Assembly (NCBI RefSeq): GCF_004114535.1
Contig: NZ_LBJC01000024.1
Coordinates: 496,001 to 560,000 of the forward strand
DNA length: 64,000 nucleotides
From: Bradyrhizobium nanningense
GTDB taxonomy: Bacteria; Pseudomonadota; Alphaproteobacteria; Rhizobiales; Xanthobacteraceae
Direction of reading: 5' to 3'
Under the pieces are notes generated by a model. The model was not told the origin of the DNA. It searched no databases and was given only the letters and a program-made list of their open reading frames with translations. The translations under genes were made by a program, and so were the position numbers. Numbering within the stretch: position 1 is the stretch's first letter; every line of letters begins with the position of its first letter. Shown here piece by piece: positions 1 to 9,899 of this stretch.

Positions 1-169
1 GAAGGCCTCGCGCGCCGTCGGTGCGGCGGTGGGCAAGAACCCGGTCTCGTTCGTCGTGCCCTGCCATCGCGCGCTCGGCAAGAGCGGCACGCTCACCGGC
101 TATCATTGGGGCATCACGCGCAAGCAGGCGATGCTGGGCTGGGAAGCCGGGCAGCTGGGGATGCAGTAG
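1..169 (+). CDS. Methylated-DNA--protein-cysteine methyltransferase, C-terminal end (partial)
   Basis: The gene enters from the left edge and stops at the TAG at 167-169; the readable frame begins at base 2. The last 55 residues contain the active-site motif PCHR (codons at 59-70), whose cysteine accepts the alkyl group from O6-alkylguanine. It is preceded by the AVGAAVGKNP segment and followed by a GYHWGITRK stretch typical of the Ada/Ogt C-terminal domain. The upstream part is outside the window, so I cannot tell a stand-alone Ogt from an Ada-type fusion with a regulatory N-terminus. The tail after the motif resembles the Ada-type more, but this is a weak inference. Confidence 0.85.
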   Translation, partial: KASRAVGAAVGKNPVSFVVPCHRALGKSGTLTGYHWGITRKQAMLGWEAGQLGMQ

Positions 170-178
170 TCGAGATGC

Positions 179-287
179 CGTAGGGTGGATTAGCCCTGCA
201 GATGCGCAAAGCGCAGCTGCTCGGCGTAACCCACCTTTTTAATCTCTGCGAGAGATGGTGGGTTACGCTGCGCTAACTCACCCTACG
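179..287. repeat. Intergenic inverted repeat, GTAGGGTG family (copy 1)
   Basis: The gap between the repair gene and gpmA is filled by an imperfect inverted repeat. It opens with CGTAGGGTGGATTAGC and closes with GCTAACTCACCCTACG, with internal GTAACCCACC and GGTGGGTTAC arms. Related copies are at 14511-14603 and 55817-55905. It has the form of a REP/RPE-like palindromic element and carries no gene. Confidence 0.8.
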
Positions 288-296
288 AGACCGGCC

Positions 297-920
297 CTAC
301 CCCGCCAGATCCAGCTTCGACGCCACGGTCGAATCCGCATTGAGGCGATAGATGATCGGCACGCCGGTGGCGAGCTCGCGCTTCAGGATGCCTTCGGGCG
401 AGAGCTTCTCCAGCACCATGATCAGCGCGCGCAGCGAATTGCCGTGGGCGGCGACCAGCGTGCGCTTGCCGTTGAGCACGCCGGGCAGGATCTCCTGCAC
501 GTAATAGGGCAGCGCGCGCGCGAGGGTGTCCTTCAGGCTTTCGCCGCCGGGCGGCGGCACGTCGTAGGAGCGGCGCCAGATCAGCACCTGGTCCTCGCCC
601 CATTTCTTGCGGGCGTCGTCCTTGTTGAGGCCGGAGAGATCGCCATAGTCGCGCTCGTTCAGCGCGAGGTTCTTCGAGGTCGGCAAGCCTTCTTGACCGA
701 GCTCACCGAGGATGATGTCGAGCGTGTGTTGCGCGCGCGTGAGAACCGAAGTGAAGGCCACGTCGAACACGAGGCCCTGTGCCTTCAGCTTGCGGCCGGC
801 TTCCGTGGCTTCCTTCACGCCGAGCTCGGTGAGATCAGGATCCTTCCAGCCGGTGAACAGGTTCTTCAGATTCCATTCGCTCTGGCCGTGGCGCACGAGC
901 ACGAGAAGACGTTCGCTCAT
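297..920 (-). CDS. gpmA: 2,3-bisphosphoglycerate-dependent phosphoglycerate mutase
   Basis: This cytoplasmic enzyme interconverts 3- and 2-phosphoglycerate in glycolysis and gluconeogenesis. The 207-residue product starts with the phosphohistidine loop LVRHGQSEWN (His11). It carries the catalytic ERDYG segment (Glu89) and the second active-site histidine in AAHGNSLR (His159), all in the expected order. It is shorter than the enterobacterial enzyme (about 250), as is common in Rhizobiales. The ATG at 918-920 was chosen because the motif starts within ten residues and a GGAAAG ribosome site lies just upstream; the frame is open further but that part is out of family. It is followed at 23 bp spacing by dapB on the same strand, so the two are probably co-transcribed with dapB first. 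Confidence 0.95.
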   Translation of the reverse strand: MSERLLVLVRHGQSEWNLKNLFTGWKDPDLTELGVKEATEAGRKLKAQGLVFDVAFTSVLTRAQHTLDIILGELGQEGLPTSKNLALNERDYGDLSGLNKDDARKKWGEDQVLIWRRSYDVPPPGGESLKDTLARALPYYVQEILPGVLNGKRTLVAAHGNSLRALIMVLEKLSPEGILKRELATGVPIIYRLNADSTVASKLDLAG

Positions 921-943
921 TGACTGCTTTCCGTTAGTTTCGA

Positions 944-1759
944 TCAGATATCGGCGAGGCCGAGCACGTCGGCCATGGAATAGTGCCCCGGCTTCTTGCC
1001 GTTGGCCCACAGCGCCGCCTTCAGCGCGCCATGGGCGAACAGCATGCGGTCCTCGGCCTGATGCGACAGCGTCAGGCGCTCGAAGGGGCCGAGGAAGGTC
1101 ACGCTGTGGTCGCCGGCGACGGTGCCGCCGCGCAACGAGGCGAAGCCGATATTGCCCGGCCTGCGCGCACCGGTGATGCCGTCGCGGCCTCGCTCGGAAT
1201 GGTCATCGAGGGTGACGCCGCGGCCGGCCGCTGCGGCCTGGCCCAGCATCAGCGCGGTGCCGGAGGGGGCGTCGACCTTCATGCGGTGATGGGTTTCGAC
1301 GATCTCGATGTCAAAACCCTGGTCGAGCGCCTTGGCGACGCGCTTGACCACCGCGGCGAGCAGGTTGACGCCCAGGCTCATATTGCCTGACTGTACCACG
1401 ACGGCGCGGTTGGTGACGCTCTTGATCACGGCGTTGTCGGACATCGAGAGTCCCGTCGTGCCGACGACATGGACGATGCCCCGCTGGGCGGCGATCGCGA
1501 CATTGGCGATGGTGGCGGCCGGCACGGTAAAATCGAGAATGCCGTCGGCCTCCTTCGACATCGCCCAGAGATCGGCCGAGAGCTTGATGCCGTTGGCGGG
1601 CAATCCCGCGAGCACGCCGGCATCCTTGCCGAGCAGCTCCGAGCCCGGCGCCTCCAGCGCACCCGCAAGCACCGCGCCTTGGCTCTCGGCAATCGCCCGC
1701 ACCAGTGCGCGGCCCATCCGGCCGCCGGCCCCAGCAACAATCAAGCGCATGTCGGACAT
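944..1759 (-). CDS. dapB: 4-hydroxy-tetrahydrodipicolinate reductase
   Basis: DapB reduces 4-hydroxy-tetrahydrodipicolinate with NAD(P)H in the lysine/diaminopimelate pathway. The 271-residue product begins with a Rossmann nucleotide loop GAGGRMG (residues 10-16). It has GTTGLS near residue 100, SGNMSLGVN near 124, and the catalytic ETHHRMKVDAPSGTA block (His157, His158, Lys161). The ATG at 1757-1759 is preceded by a GAGGATC ribosome site. The reading frame stays open upstream to 1915, but those 52 residues run through repeat DNA and match nothing in DapB, so I excluded them. Confidence 0.96.
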   Translation of the reverse strand: MSDMRLIVAGAGGRMGRALVRAIAESQGAVLAGALEAPGSELLGKDAGVLAGLPANGIKLSADLWAMSKEADGILDFTVPAATIANVAIAAQRGIVHVVGTTGLSMSDNAVIKSVTNRAVVVQSGNMSLGVNLLAAVVKRVAKALDQGFDIEIVETHHRMKVDAPSGTALMLGQAAAAGRGVTLDDHSERGRDGITGARRPGNIGFASLRGGTVAGDHSVTFLGPFERLTLSHQAEDRMLFAHGALKAALWANGKKPGHYSMADVLGLADI

Positions 1760-1840
1760 GGTGTGATCCTCTTCGCCGCCGTTGTAGCGGGGGGATGAAG
1801 TTCCGGCAACCGAGGGGGGACAGCGGCGGCACGTTCGGGG

Positions 1841-1929
1841 CGGCTCGCAGAGCCGAACCCGGAATCTCGAGATTCTCAGGTGCGCAATTGCGCACCGGGG
1901 TTCGATGCTTCGCATCGCCCCATAATGAC
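1841..1929. repeat. Intergenic repeat with CCCGGAATCTCGAGATTC core
   Basis: The 179-bp gap between dapB and the DUF1330 gene contains a palindrome around CGGAATCTCGAGATTC, then GTGCGCAATTGCGCAC, then GATGCTTCGCATCGCCC. The first part resembles the element at 58195-58284 and the last is shared with the repeat at 40981-41123. No gene is visible in it. Confidence 0.65.
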
Positions 1930-1938
1930 GGCCTCCTC

Positions 1939-2250
1939 TCAGCCGTCCTGCGGTTGCGGGCCGTCATAGCCCTCGATGATGATGAGATCGGCAACCGAGT
2001 GCGGCTGGCGCACCTTGATGTTGGCCTGGTATTCCGGCGAATTGAAGCAGCCGATCGCGGTCTCGTAGTCCGGGAATTCGATCACGACGTTGCGGGTCCG
2101 GCTGGCGCCTTCGACGGTGGTGAACTTGCCGGCGCGGACGACGAAGCGGCCGCCCCATTTCCTGAAGATCGGACCGTTGGCGACGGCGTAGGGCTTGTAG
2201 CCCTCGTCATTGTTCACGTCGACGCGCCCGATCCAGTAGCCCTTTGCCAT
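1939..2250 (-). CDS. DUF1330 domain-containing protein
   Basis: This is a small soluble protein of 103 residues. It begins MAKGYWIGRVDV and contains EFPDYETAIGCFNSPEYQ, the typical signature of the DUF1330 ferredoxin-like (dimeric alpha-beta barrel) family. The biochemical role of the family is not established. The ATG at 2248-2250 has a GGGAGAAG ribosome site. It lies 23 bp downstream of pyrF on the same strand, an arrangement compatible with one transcript. There is no signal peptide and no membrane segment. Confidence 0.85.
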   Translation of the reverse strand: MAKGYWIGRVDVNNDEGYKPYAVANGPIFRKWGGRFVVRAGKFTTVEGASRTRNVVIEFPDYETAIGCFNSPEYQANIKVRQPHSVADLIIIEGYDGPQPQDG

Positions 2251-2273
2251 TGCTCTTCTCCCTGTGTTGTTGA

Positions 2274-2984
2274 TCAGCCAAGCGCCTGCGCAATCTCGGC
2301 CTGGATGGCGTCTGCGACGGCCTTGGGATCAGCGGCTTCCACGATCGGACGTCCGACGACGAGATAATCGGCGCCGGCGGCGATCGCGCGGCCCGGCGTC
2401 ATGATGCGCTTCTGGTCGCCGGTCGCCGAGCCTGCCGGCCGGATGCCCGGTGTGACGAGGTGCATCTGGTGGCCGACGATCTTGCGCAGAGCACCAGCTT
2501 CCTCCGGCGAGGACACCAGACCGTCGATGCCGAGCACCTGCGCCTGCTGCGCGCGCGCCTCGACCAGCTCGGAGACGCCGAGCCGATAGCCGGCCGCGTG
2601 CAGGTCGTCCTCGTTGTAGGAGGTCAGCACCGTCACCGCGAGTATCTTCAGGCTCGAATTGCCGCGCCCTTCGACCGCGCCCTTCATGGTCTGCGGATAG
2701 GCGTGCACGGTCAGGAAGGTGGCGCCAAGCCTGGTGATGCTCTCGACCCCTTGCATCACGGTGTTGCCGATGTCGTGCAGCTTGAGATCGAGAAAGACCT
2801 TCTTGCCCTTGTCGGCGAGCTTGCCGACCAGCGGCAATCCGCCGGCATAAGCGAGCCGATAGCCGATCTTGTAGAAGGTGACGCTGTCGCCGAGACGGTT
2901 GATCGTCGCCTCCGCGGCATCGACGCTGGGCAGATCGAGCGCGACGATCAGGCGGTCCTTTGGAGCGATCTCGGCTGGCGTCAT
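2274..2984 (-). CDS. pyrF: Orotidine 5'-phosphate decarboxylase
   Basis: PyrF decarboxylates OMP to UMP in the last step of pyrimidine synthesis. The 236-residue product has the conserved active-site stretch FLDLKLHDIGNTV, supplying Asp66, Lys68 and Asp71. It also has the phosphate-binding TPGIRP and VVGRPI segments near the C-terminus. Its length matches the group I (bacterial) family. The ATG at 2982-2984 gives the normal N-terminus. The FMN-reductase gene ends 6 bp upstream, so the genes from pmtA to DUF1330 probably form a leftward run. Confidence 0.96.
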   Translation of the reverse strand: MTPAEIAPKDRLIVALDLPSVDAAEATINRLGDSVTFYKIGYRLAYAGGLPLVGKLADKGKKVFLDLKLHDIGNTVMQGVESITRLGATFLTVHAYPQTMKGAVEGRGNSSLKILAVTVLTSYNEDDLHAAGYRLGVSELVEARAQQAQVLGIDGLVSSPEEAGALRKIVGHQMHLVTPGIRPAGSATGDQKRIMTPGRAIAAGADYLVVGRPIVEAADPKAVADAIQAEIAQALG

Positions 2985-2990
2985 GTCACC

Positions 2991-3569
2991 TCACATCATG
3001 CGTTGGGAAATGTCGATCAATTGCGCGACCAGCTCCTTCAACGCGGCGATATCGCCCTCGTTCTTGAGCTTGTCCATATCGTCATAGGCCTGGTCGGCAA
3101 AGCCGAGCGTGAGCTGGCTGGCAATCACATTGGCGTGGCAGGAGGTCAGGATCAGCCGCAGCGCCTGCAGCGCGCGCGCCGCACCGAGCCGGCTCTGCGA
3201 GGCGCCGGCAAGCGCGAAGGCGCGGTTGCGGAACACATCGCCGCGCGCCTCATGCAGCTCGTGCACGCGGCTGACCCAGTCGATCGCGTTCTTAAGCAGC
3301 GGCGGCACCGAGGCGTTGTATTCGGGCGTGACGAACAGCACGCCGTGATGGGCGCCGATCATGCGCTTGAGATTGATCGCGTGCTTGGGCACGCCGGATT
3401 TGGCCTGGAGATCGCCGTCGTAGATCGGCAGCGGAAAATCGGCGAGCGAGATGCGGGTGACGTCGACGCCGGCCCGGGCAAATTCATAGGCAGCGACCGC
3501 CGCCAGCTTCGCATTGTGCGAGCCGGTGCGCAGCGAGCCGGGAATGACCAGGATTTTCGGTGCGGACAT
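2991..3569 (-). CDS. NAD(P)H-dependent FMN reductase family protein
   Basis: The 192-residue product has a flavodoxin-like fold signature: GSLRTGSHN near residue 11 (phosphate loop for FMN) and FVTPEYNASVPPLLKNAIDW in the middle. Together these define the NADPH-dependent FMN reductase/azoreductase family. Such proteins reduce free flavin, quinones or azo compounds; the substrate here cannot be assigned. The ATG at 3567-3569 is the only start compatible with the phosphate loop. It lies 57 bp downstream of the pmtA-like gene. Confidence 0.88.
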   Translation of the reverse strand: MSAPKILVIPGSLRTGSHNAKLAAVAAYEFARAGVDVTRISLADFPLPIYDGDLQAKSGVPKHAINLKRMIGAHHGVLFVTPEYNASVPPLLKNAIDWVSRVHELHEARGDVFRNRAFALAGASQSRLGAARALQALRLILTSCHANVIASQLTLGFADQAYDDMDKLKNEGDIAALKELVAQLIDISQRMM

Positions 3570-3626
3570 CCGCTTCCATACGTTCGGCGAAACAAGCCCG
3601 CCGCGCAGAGAAGGAAGCCGGCGGAA

Positions 3627-4226
3627 TTAGTCCTTGCGATACACCCAGACGCGGGCCGGCGGAAGGTTCATCCAGATCCGTTCCGAAGCCTCTGTGGACA
3701 CGCCGGGCAGCGATTTCGGGATCGGCGGCACCACCGCATAGGTGAACTGGACGAAGGGCGCGCCGGGCGCCAGCGCCGTGAAGGCATCGCGGATCAGCCG
3801 CAGCCGCGTCAGCATCGGTTTTGTCACGAGCGGCAGGCCGGAGACGACCGCACTGGCCGGCGCGCTCAGGACGTTCCAGAGCGTGTCCCGCAGGCGATAG
3901 GCATCGCCCTGCACCACCTTGGCCTGCGGATAGCGGTCGCGCAGCAGCGCGCAGAAGCCGGGATTGTATTCGACGAGGACCAGACGTTTCTGGTCGACTC
4001 CGCGCTCGATGAGGGCGGAGGTGATGGCGCCGGTGCCGGGCCCGAGTTCGACCACGGGCGCGTCCGAATCGACATCGACGTAATGGGCCATGGTCCGGGC
4101 GAGCAGCTTGCCCGACGGCATCACCGCGCCCATGTGCAGCGGCTTTTCGATCCACGATCTGAGAAAGCGCACCTCGTCGTCGAGACGAGGCTTCTTCAAC
4201 GCACGCGCGGACGATGGCAATGGCAT
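3627..4226 (-). CDS. pmtA: Phospholipid N-methyltransferase, PmtA type
   Basis: A 199-residue class I methyltransferase with the SAM-binding motif VELGPGTGAIT (residues 59-69) and a GDAYRL acidic loop. The family resembles rRNA adenine dimethylases but is much shorter. The N-terminal FLRSWIEKPLHMGAVMPSG is characteristic of rhizobial phosphatidylethanolamine N-methyltransferases, which make phosphatidylcholine precursors on the inner membrane. Bradyrhizobium makes phosphatidylcholine by a set of Pmt enzymes, and pmtA was described there. Its place directly downstream of dnaJ supports the name but was not verified here. It starts 88 bp after the dnaJ stop. Confidence 0.8.
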   Translation of the reverse strand: MPLPSSARALKKPRLDDEVRFLRSWIEKPLHMGAVMPSGKLLARTMAHYVDVDSDAPVVELGPGTGAITSALIERGVDQKRLVLVEYNPGFCALLRDRYPQAKVVQGDAYRLRDTLWNVLSAPASAVVSGLPLVTKPMLTRLRLIRDAFTALAPGAPFVQFTYAVVPPIPKSLPGVSTEASERIWMNLPPARVWVYRKD

Positions 4227-4314
4227 GTCTGGACCGGACGGGACCGCGGGACCGCGGCGTGTCAGAAAATGGTCATAAAGACGTATAGGCCGAAGGCGGT
4301 ACGGTCAAGCCGAG

Positions 4315-5442
4315 TCAACTCGCCCGATTACCGAAGAAATCCTTGACCTTGGCGAAGAAGCCCTCGGATTCCGGCTGGGTGTTGCCGGAGGACAGCTTTT
4401 CGAACTCGGCCAGCAATTCCTGCTGCTTCTTGGTGAGGTTCTGCGGGGTCTCGACCACCACCTGAACATACATGTCGCCCATCTGGCGCGACCGCAGCAC
4501 CGGCATGCCTTTTGATGCAATGCGGAATCGGCGGTTGGACTGGGTCCCGGCCGGCACCTTCACCTTGGCCTTGCCCTTCTCGATGGTCGGCACCTCGAAT
4601 TCGCCGCCGAGGGCGGCCGTCACCATCGAGATCGGCACACGGCAATGCAGATCGGCGCCGTCGCGCTGGAAGAATTGGTGCTGGGCCAGCGACAGGAAGA
4701 TGTAGAGGTCGCCGGGCGGGCCGCCGCGGACCCCGGCCTCGCCTTCGCCGGCGAGCCTGATCCTGGTGCCGTCCTCGACACCCGGGGGAATGTTGACCGA
4801 AAGATTCCGCTCGCGGGTGACGCGGCCCTGGCCCGAGCAGGACGGGCAGGCATCCTCGATCATCTGGCCCCGGCCCTGGCAGCCTGGACAGGTCCGCTCC
4901 AGCGTGAAGAAACCCTGCGACTGCCGCACGCGGCCGGCGCCGCCGCAGGTCGAACAGGTCTTCGGCTTGGTTCCGGCCTTGGCGCCGATGCCCGAGCAGG
5001 CCTCGCAGGTGACCGAGACCGGAATCTCGATCTGCGCGGTCTTGCCGCCAAAGGCTTCCTCGAGCGTGATTTCCATGTTGTAGCGCAGGTCGGCGCCGCG
5101 CTCACGACCACCGCGGCCGCGCTGTCCGGCCATGCCGAACAGGTCTTCGAAAATGTCGGAGAACGAGGAGGCGAAGCCCGCGCCGAAGCCGGCGCCGCCA
5201 CCGCCCTGCTCGAAAGCGGCATGGCCGTAACGGTCATAGGCGGCGCGCTTGTCCTTGTCTTTCAGGACCTCATAGGCCTCGTTGAGTTCCTTGAACTTGA
5301 CTTCGCTGGTCTCATCCCCCGGATTGCGGTCGGGATGGAATTTCATCGCGAGCTTGCGGAACGACGACTTCAGCTTGCCTTCGTCGGCGTCGCGTTCGAC
5401 CTCGAGGGTCTCGTAGTAGCAGCGCTTGGTGGACGTGGACAT
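4315..5442 (-). CDS. dnaJ: Chaperone DnaJ (Hsp40)
   Basis: DnaJ is the co-chaperone that delivers substrate to DnaK and stimulates its ATPase. The 375-residue product has a J-domain (1-70) with the HPD tripeptide at 36-38. A Gly/Phe-rich linker follows (about 76-118), then four CxxCxGxG zinc repeats starting at 146, 163, 185 and 199, and a C-terminal substrate domain. The 259-bp gap to dnaK holds a strong hairpin (5628-5652) and a weak RpoH-like -10 (CCTATAT on the minus strand, 5503-5509). dnaJ may therefore have its own heat-shock input besides read-through from dnaK; this is inference. Confidence 0.98.
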   Translation of the reverse strand: MSTSTKRCYYETLEVERDADEGKLKSSFRKLAMKFHPDRNPGDETSEVKFKELNEAYEVLKDKDKRAAYDRYGHAAFEQGGGGAGFGAGFASSFSDIFEDLFGMAGQRGRGGRERGADLRYNMEITLEEAFGGKTAQIEIPVSVTCEACSGIGAKAGTKPKTCSTCGGAGRVRQSQGFFTLERTCPGCQGRGQMIEDACPSCSGQGRVTRERNLSVNIPPGVEDGTRIRLAGEGEAGVRGGPPGDLYIFLSLAQHQFFQRDGADLHCRVPISMVTAALGGEFEVPTIEKGKAKVKVPAGTQSNRRFRIASKGMPVLRSRQMGDMYVQVVVETPQNLTKKQQELLAEFEKLSSGNTQPESEGFFAKVKDFFGNRAS

Positions 5443-5627
5443 GTCGGACTCGGTCTATCCAATCGCATTCAAGTTGGAGCAAAACGACGTCGCCACGCAA
5501 CGATATAGGCACCCTTCCGCCTTGTGGCAGAGGGCAGCATGCCTGCGTTCAGCATAGCGGCTGGGAATTGATTGATCGTAACGGGCACGATTGAAACAGA
5601 ATCTTGGCCCGTCGAGCCCGACGCGAC

Positions 5628-5652
5628 GGCCTCCCCCGTAAGGGAGGAGGCC
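5628..5652 (-). other. GC-rich hairpin between dnaK and dnaJ
   Basis: An inverted repeat of about 10 bp per arm, GGCCTCCCCC and GGGAGGAGGCC around a GTAA loop, lies 50 bp after the dnaK stop. There is no T-tract, so it is more likely an mRNA-stabilising or attenuating hairpin in the dnaK-dnaJ transcript than an intrinsic terminator. Confidence 0.5.
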
Positions 5653-5701
5653 GGTAGCGCGTGTGGGGTCCAAGCCGTCCGCATCGTGACCCTCTCGGGG
5701 C

Positions 5702-7603
<1,902 letters not shown>

Positions 7604-7705
7604 GGTCCTGATATCCTTCTTTTTGCGGCAGGTTGGCTGGGCCCAGAAGGCACCCAAACCGAAACCCCCTAAGATCAAACATCCGCGATATTGCGATGAT
7701 TGACG

Positions 7706-7736
7706 CTCATATAGGAGGGGGGGAGGGGCCCGCAAG
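7706..7736 (-). promoter_or_regulatory. RpoH (sigma-32) promoter of dnaK
   Basis: Read on the minus strand, the sequence is CTTG, 17 bases, then CCTATATGAG. That is an exact fit to the alphaproteobacterial heat-shock promoter form CTTG-N17-CYTATNTNNG. It ends about 103 bp upstream of the dnaK start codon. The rest of the 394-bp gap (7604-7997) shows no further gene. Confidence 0.8.
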
Positions 7737-7997
7737 GACCGAAGCTAGGTTTCTGCCGCTAAAACATTGGGTTTTGGAAGATGATATCCGGGCTCGACCG
7801 CCCTCGCGGGTGAGGAATTATTAACAGGTTCGGGCTCCGGCAAGCCCCCGCTACCGCAAGCCCGCCCGCCCTGTTGCCGCAAGCCCAAACCCGGTAAAAG
7901 GCGGACCGGCCGGGCAGCCGCCACAGCTGCTTCGCGCGACAAAGCGGCCCGGTGGCCGACCATCGAACGGCCTCAATGTGAACCAATCAGAGTGCCC

Positions 7998-8939
7998 ATG
8001 AAGCTGATCCGCCCCCTCGCCGCGCTCGCCCTTCTCGCCGCCTCCGCGCTTCCGGCCCTCGCTGCCGACGCCGTGTTTCCGCCCGGCTTGCGCCTCGGCA
8101 TGGTGCCGCTGGTCGGCCTCAACACGGCCAAGACCTTTCCGGGCTTCGAGAGCGAGGACGGCAGCGTCAAGGTGCTGATCACCGAGCTGCCGCCGGCCGC
8201 CTATGGCGAGGTCGTGAGCGCCTTCAATTCCAATCCGGCCGGAGCGAGCGGCGTCAAGCAGGATAAGGTCGAGACCCCCGCGGGTCTTGCCTATTTCACC
8301 ACTGAGACCGGCAAGGCCGGCGACAGCCCGGTGAAGCGCTATTCGATGATCGTGCCGGGTACCGGCTTCTCCGGCTATGTCGCGGTGCAGATCCCGGAGA
8401 ACGCAACCAAGATCTACACCGACGAGGCGGTGCGGCAGATGTTCGCGAGCGCCACCACCCGCAAGCAGGTCTCGGCCGAGGAGCAGATCGGGCTGATGCC
8501 GTTCAAGATCACCGATCTTGCCGACTTCAAGGACATCCGCACCCTGGCGCCGGGGAGCAGCATCATCCTGGCCGACGGCAACGAGGGCTCGGGTTATGAA
8601 TCGAAGCCGTTCATGATCCTCGGCGTGATCGGCGCCACCCCGCAAGCCGCCGACGACCGCGCCCGCTTCGCCCAGGAGGCCGCGCTGCAAATCCCCGGAC
8701 TGCGCGAATCCCGCGTCACCATGTCCGAGCCGATCCGCATCAATGGCCAGCAAGGCTTCGAGACCAGGATCGACGGCGTCAGCGGCAAGGACAAGACGCC
8801 GGTGACCGTGGTGCAGTGGATTCGTTTCTCGGGCAGCGGCGCCTCGCTGCGCATCATCGCCAGCGCTCCGCGCGACCAGTGGCAGGCCGCCTTCACCCGC
8901 TTCCGCGCCGTGCGCGACGGAATTCAGCCGAAGGGTTGA
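7998..8939 (+). CDS. Secreted protein of unknown function
   Basis: The 313-residue product has a clear cleavable signal peptide: a KLIR basic start, an Ala/Leu core and a cut after LPALA near residue 23. The mature part is a soluble, mixed alpha/beta sequence with no cysteine pair and no motif that I recognise. I chose the ATG at 7998 rather than the GTG two codons upstream because the ATG gives the cleaner signal peptide; neither has a good ribosome site. It runs divergently from dnaK, so a promoter shared with or adjacent to the dnaK heat-shock promoter is possible. It resembles conserved hypothetical exported proteins of Bradyrhizobium, but I cannot assign a role. Confidence 0.75.
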   Translation: MKLIRPLAALALLAASALPALAADAVFPPGLRLGMVPLVGLNTAKTFPGFESEDGSVKVLITELPPAAYGEVVSAFNSNPAGASGVKQDKVETPAGLAYFTTETGKAGDSPVKRYSMIVPGTGFSGYVAVQIPENATKIYTDEAVRQMFASATTRKQVSAEEQIGLMPFKITDLADFKDIRTLAPGSSIILADGNEGSGYESKPFMILGVIGATPQAADDRARFAQEAALQIPGLRESRVTMSEPIRINGQQGFETRIDGVSGKDKTPVTVVQWIRFSGSGASLRIIASAPRDQWQAAFTRFRAVRDGIQPKG

Positions 8940-8960
8940 GCGCATCCACGAGCTGGATGC

Positions 8961-9056
8961 GCTCCCTCCCCCGCCTGCGGGGAGGGATGGGGAGAGGGTG
9001 TCTCCGCAATCAAGAACCCCCAAGAGGAGAAAACCCTCACCCGACGCGTGGGACGA
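8961..9056. repeat. Intergenic repeat, CTCCC-GGGAG hairpin family (copy 1)
   Basis: It starts with the hairpin CTCCCCCGCCTGCGGGGAG, then GGGGAGAGGGTGTCTCCGC and an AAGAGGAGAAAACCCTCACCCG segment. The same block order recurs at 40981-41123, and a shorter relative is at 37051-37172. The 218-bp gap between the exported protein and the nicotinamidase holds nothing else except the ribosome site of the latter. Confidence 0.8.
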
Positions 9057-9157
9057 GCGCTTAGCCGCTAACCAAAGCCGGCTGCATTTTCGGGCTTCTG
9101 TTCGCTCGCGCGCAGAATTAGGCTTCGCCTCGATTGGCTCACAAGGGGAGGCGAACG

Positions 9158-9880
9158 ATGCTGGATCGGCGACAGATTTTGGCAATGCTTGGAACGACGG
9201 CGCTCGCGACTCTCGCGCCAACCGCGCTGTTTGCGGCCTCATCGATCAAGCCGGACGAGGCCTCCGCGCTGCTCGTGATCGACGTGCAGAACTGCTTCCT
9301 GCCCGGCGGCAGCCTTGCCGTGAAGGAAGGCGAGCAGGTGGTGCCCGTCATCAACAAGATCTCGAAGGCGTTTGCGAACGTGGTGATGACACAGGACTGG
9401 CACACACCAGGCCACATTTCGTTTGCCTCAGTCCACTCCGGCAAGAAGCCGTTCGAGACCGTCGACCTTCCCTACGGCAAGCAAGTGCTGTGGCCCGATC
9501 ATTGCGTGCAGGGCACCGACGGCGCGGCGCTGTCCAAGGACCTTGCGATCCCGCACGCCGAGCTCATCATCCGCAAGGGTTTTCACAAGGACGTCGACAG
9601 CTATTCGGCCTTCCTCGAAGCCGACGGCAAGACCTCGACGGGCCTTGCCGGATATTTGAAGGCGCGCAAGATCAAACGCGTCTTCGTCGCAGGGCTCGCG
9701 ACAGACTTCTGCGTTGCCTGGACCGCGCTCGACGCGCGCAAGGCAGGCTTCGAAGTCTATGTGGTGGAAGACGCCTGCCGCGGCATCGACACGCAGGGTT
9801 CGCTCGCAAAGGCCTGGGCCGACATGGCCAAGGCCGGCGTGAAGCGGATTCAATCTGCGGATATCGCGGCGAGTGCGTAG
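9158..9880 (+). CDS. pncA: Nicotinamidase/pyrazinamidase with a Tat-type signal peptide
   Basis: The enzyme hydrolyses nicotinamide to nicotinate for NAD salvage. The isochorismatase-fold catalytic set is visible: VIDVQNCF (Asp), a KG lysine in IIRKGFHKD, and the nucleophile cysteine in ATDFCVAWTALDA. The metal-binding DWH and DHC segments are also present. The 240-residue product is about 30 residues longer at the N-terminus than cytoplasmic PncA. The extension reads LDRRQILAMLG followed by a hydrophobic Ala/Leu/Thr stretch ending FAAS, a twin-arginine export signal. The ATG at 9158 has a GGGGAGG ribosome site, which supports the extended start. Export would place NAD-precursor hydrolysis in the periplasm (inference). 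Confidence 0.9.
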   Translation: MLDRRQILAMLGTTALATLAPTALFAASSIKPDEASALLVIDVQNCFLPGGSLAVKEGEQVVPVINKISKAFANVVMTQDWHTPGHISFASVHSGKKPFETVDLPYGKQVLWPDHCVQGTDGAALSKDLAIPHAELIIRKGFHKDVDSYSAFLEADGKTSTGLAGYLKARKIKRVFVAGLATDFCVAWTALDARKAGFEVYVVEDACRGIDTQGSLAKAWADMAKAGVKRIQSADIAASA

Positions 9881-9899
9881 GACACGCAACACTGCAAAA

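Noticed and set aside
2460..4346. Long plus-strand open frame of 628 codons
   Set aside because: It runs antisense across pyrF, the FMN reductase and pmtA, all of which have strong family motifs. Long antisense frames are expected in high-GC DNA with strong third-position bias.
7851..9242. Minus-strand open frame of 463 codons over the exported-protein gene
   Set aside because: Its composition is Arg/Gly/Ala-rich with no motif, and it is antisense to a gene with a clean signal peptide.
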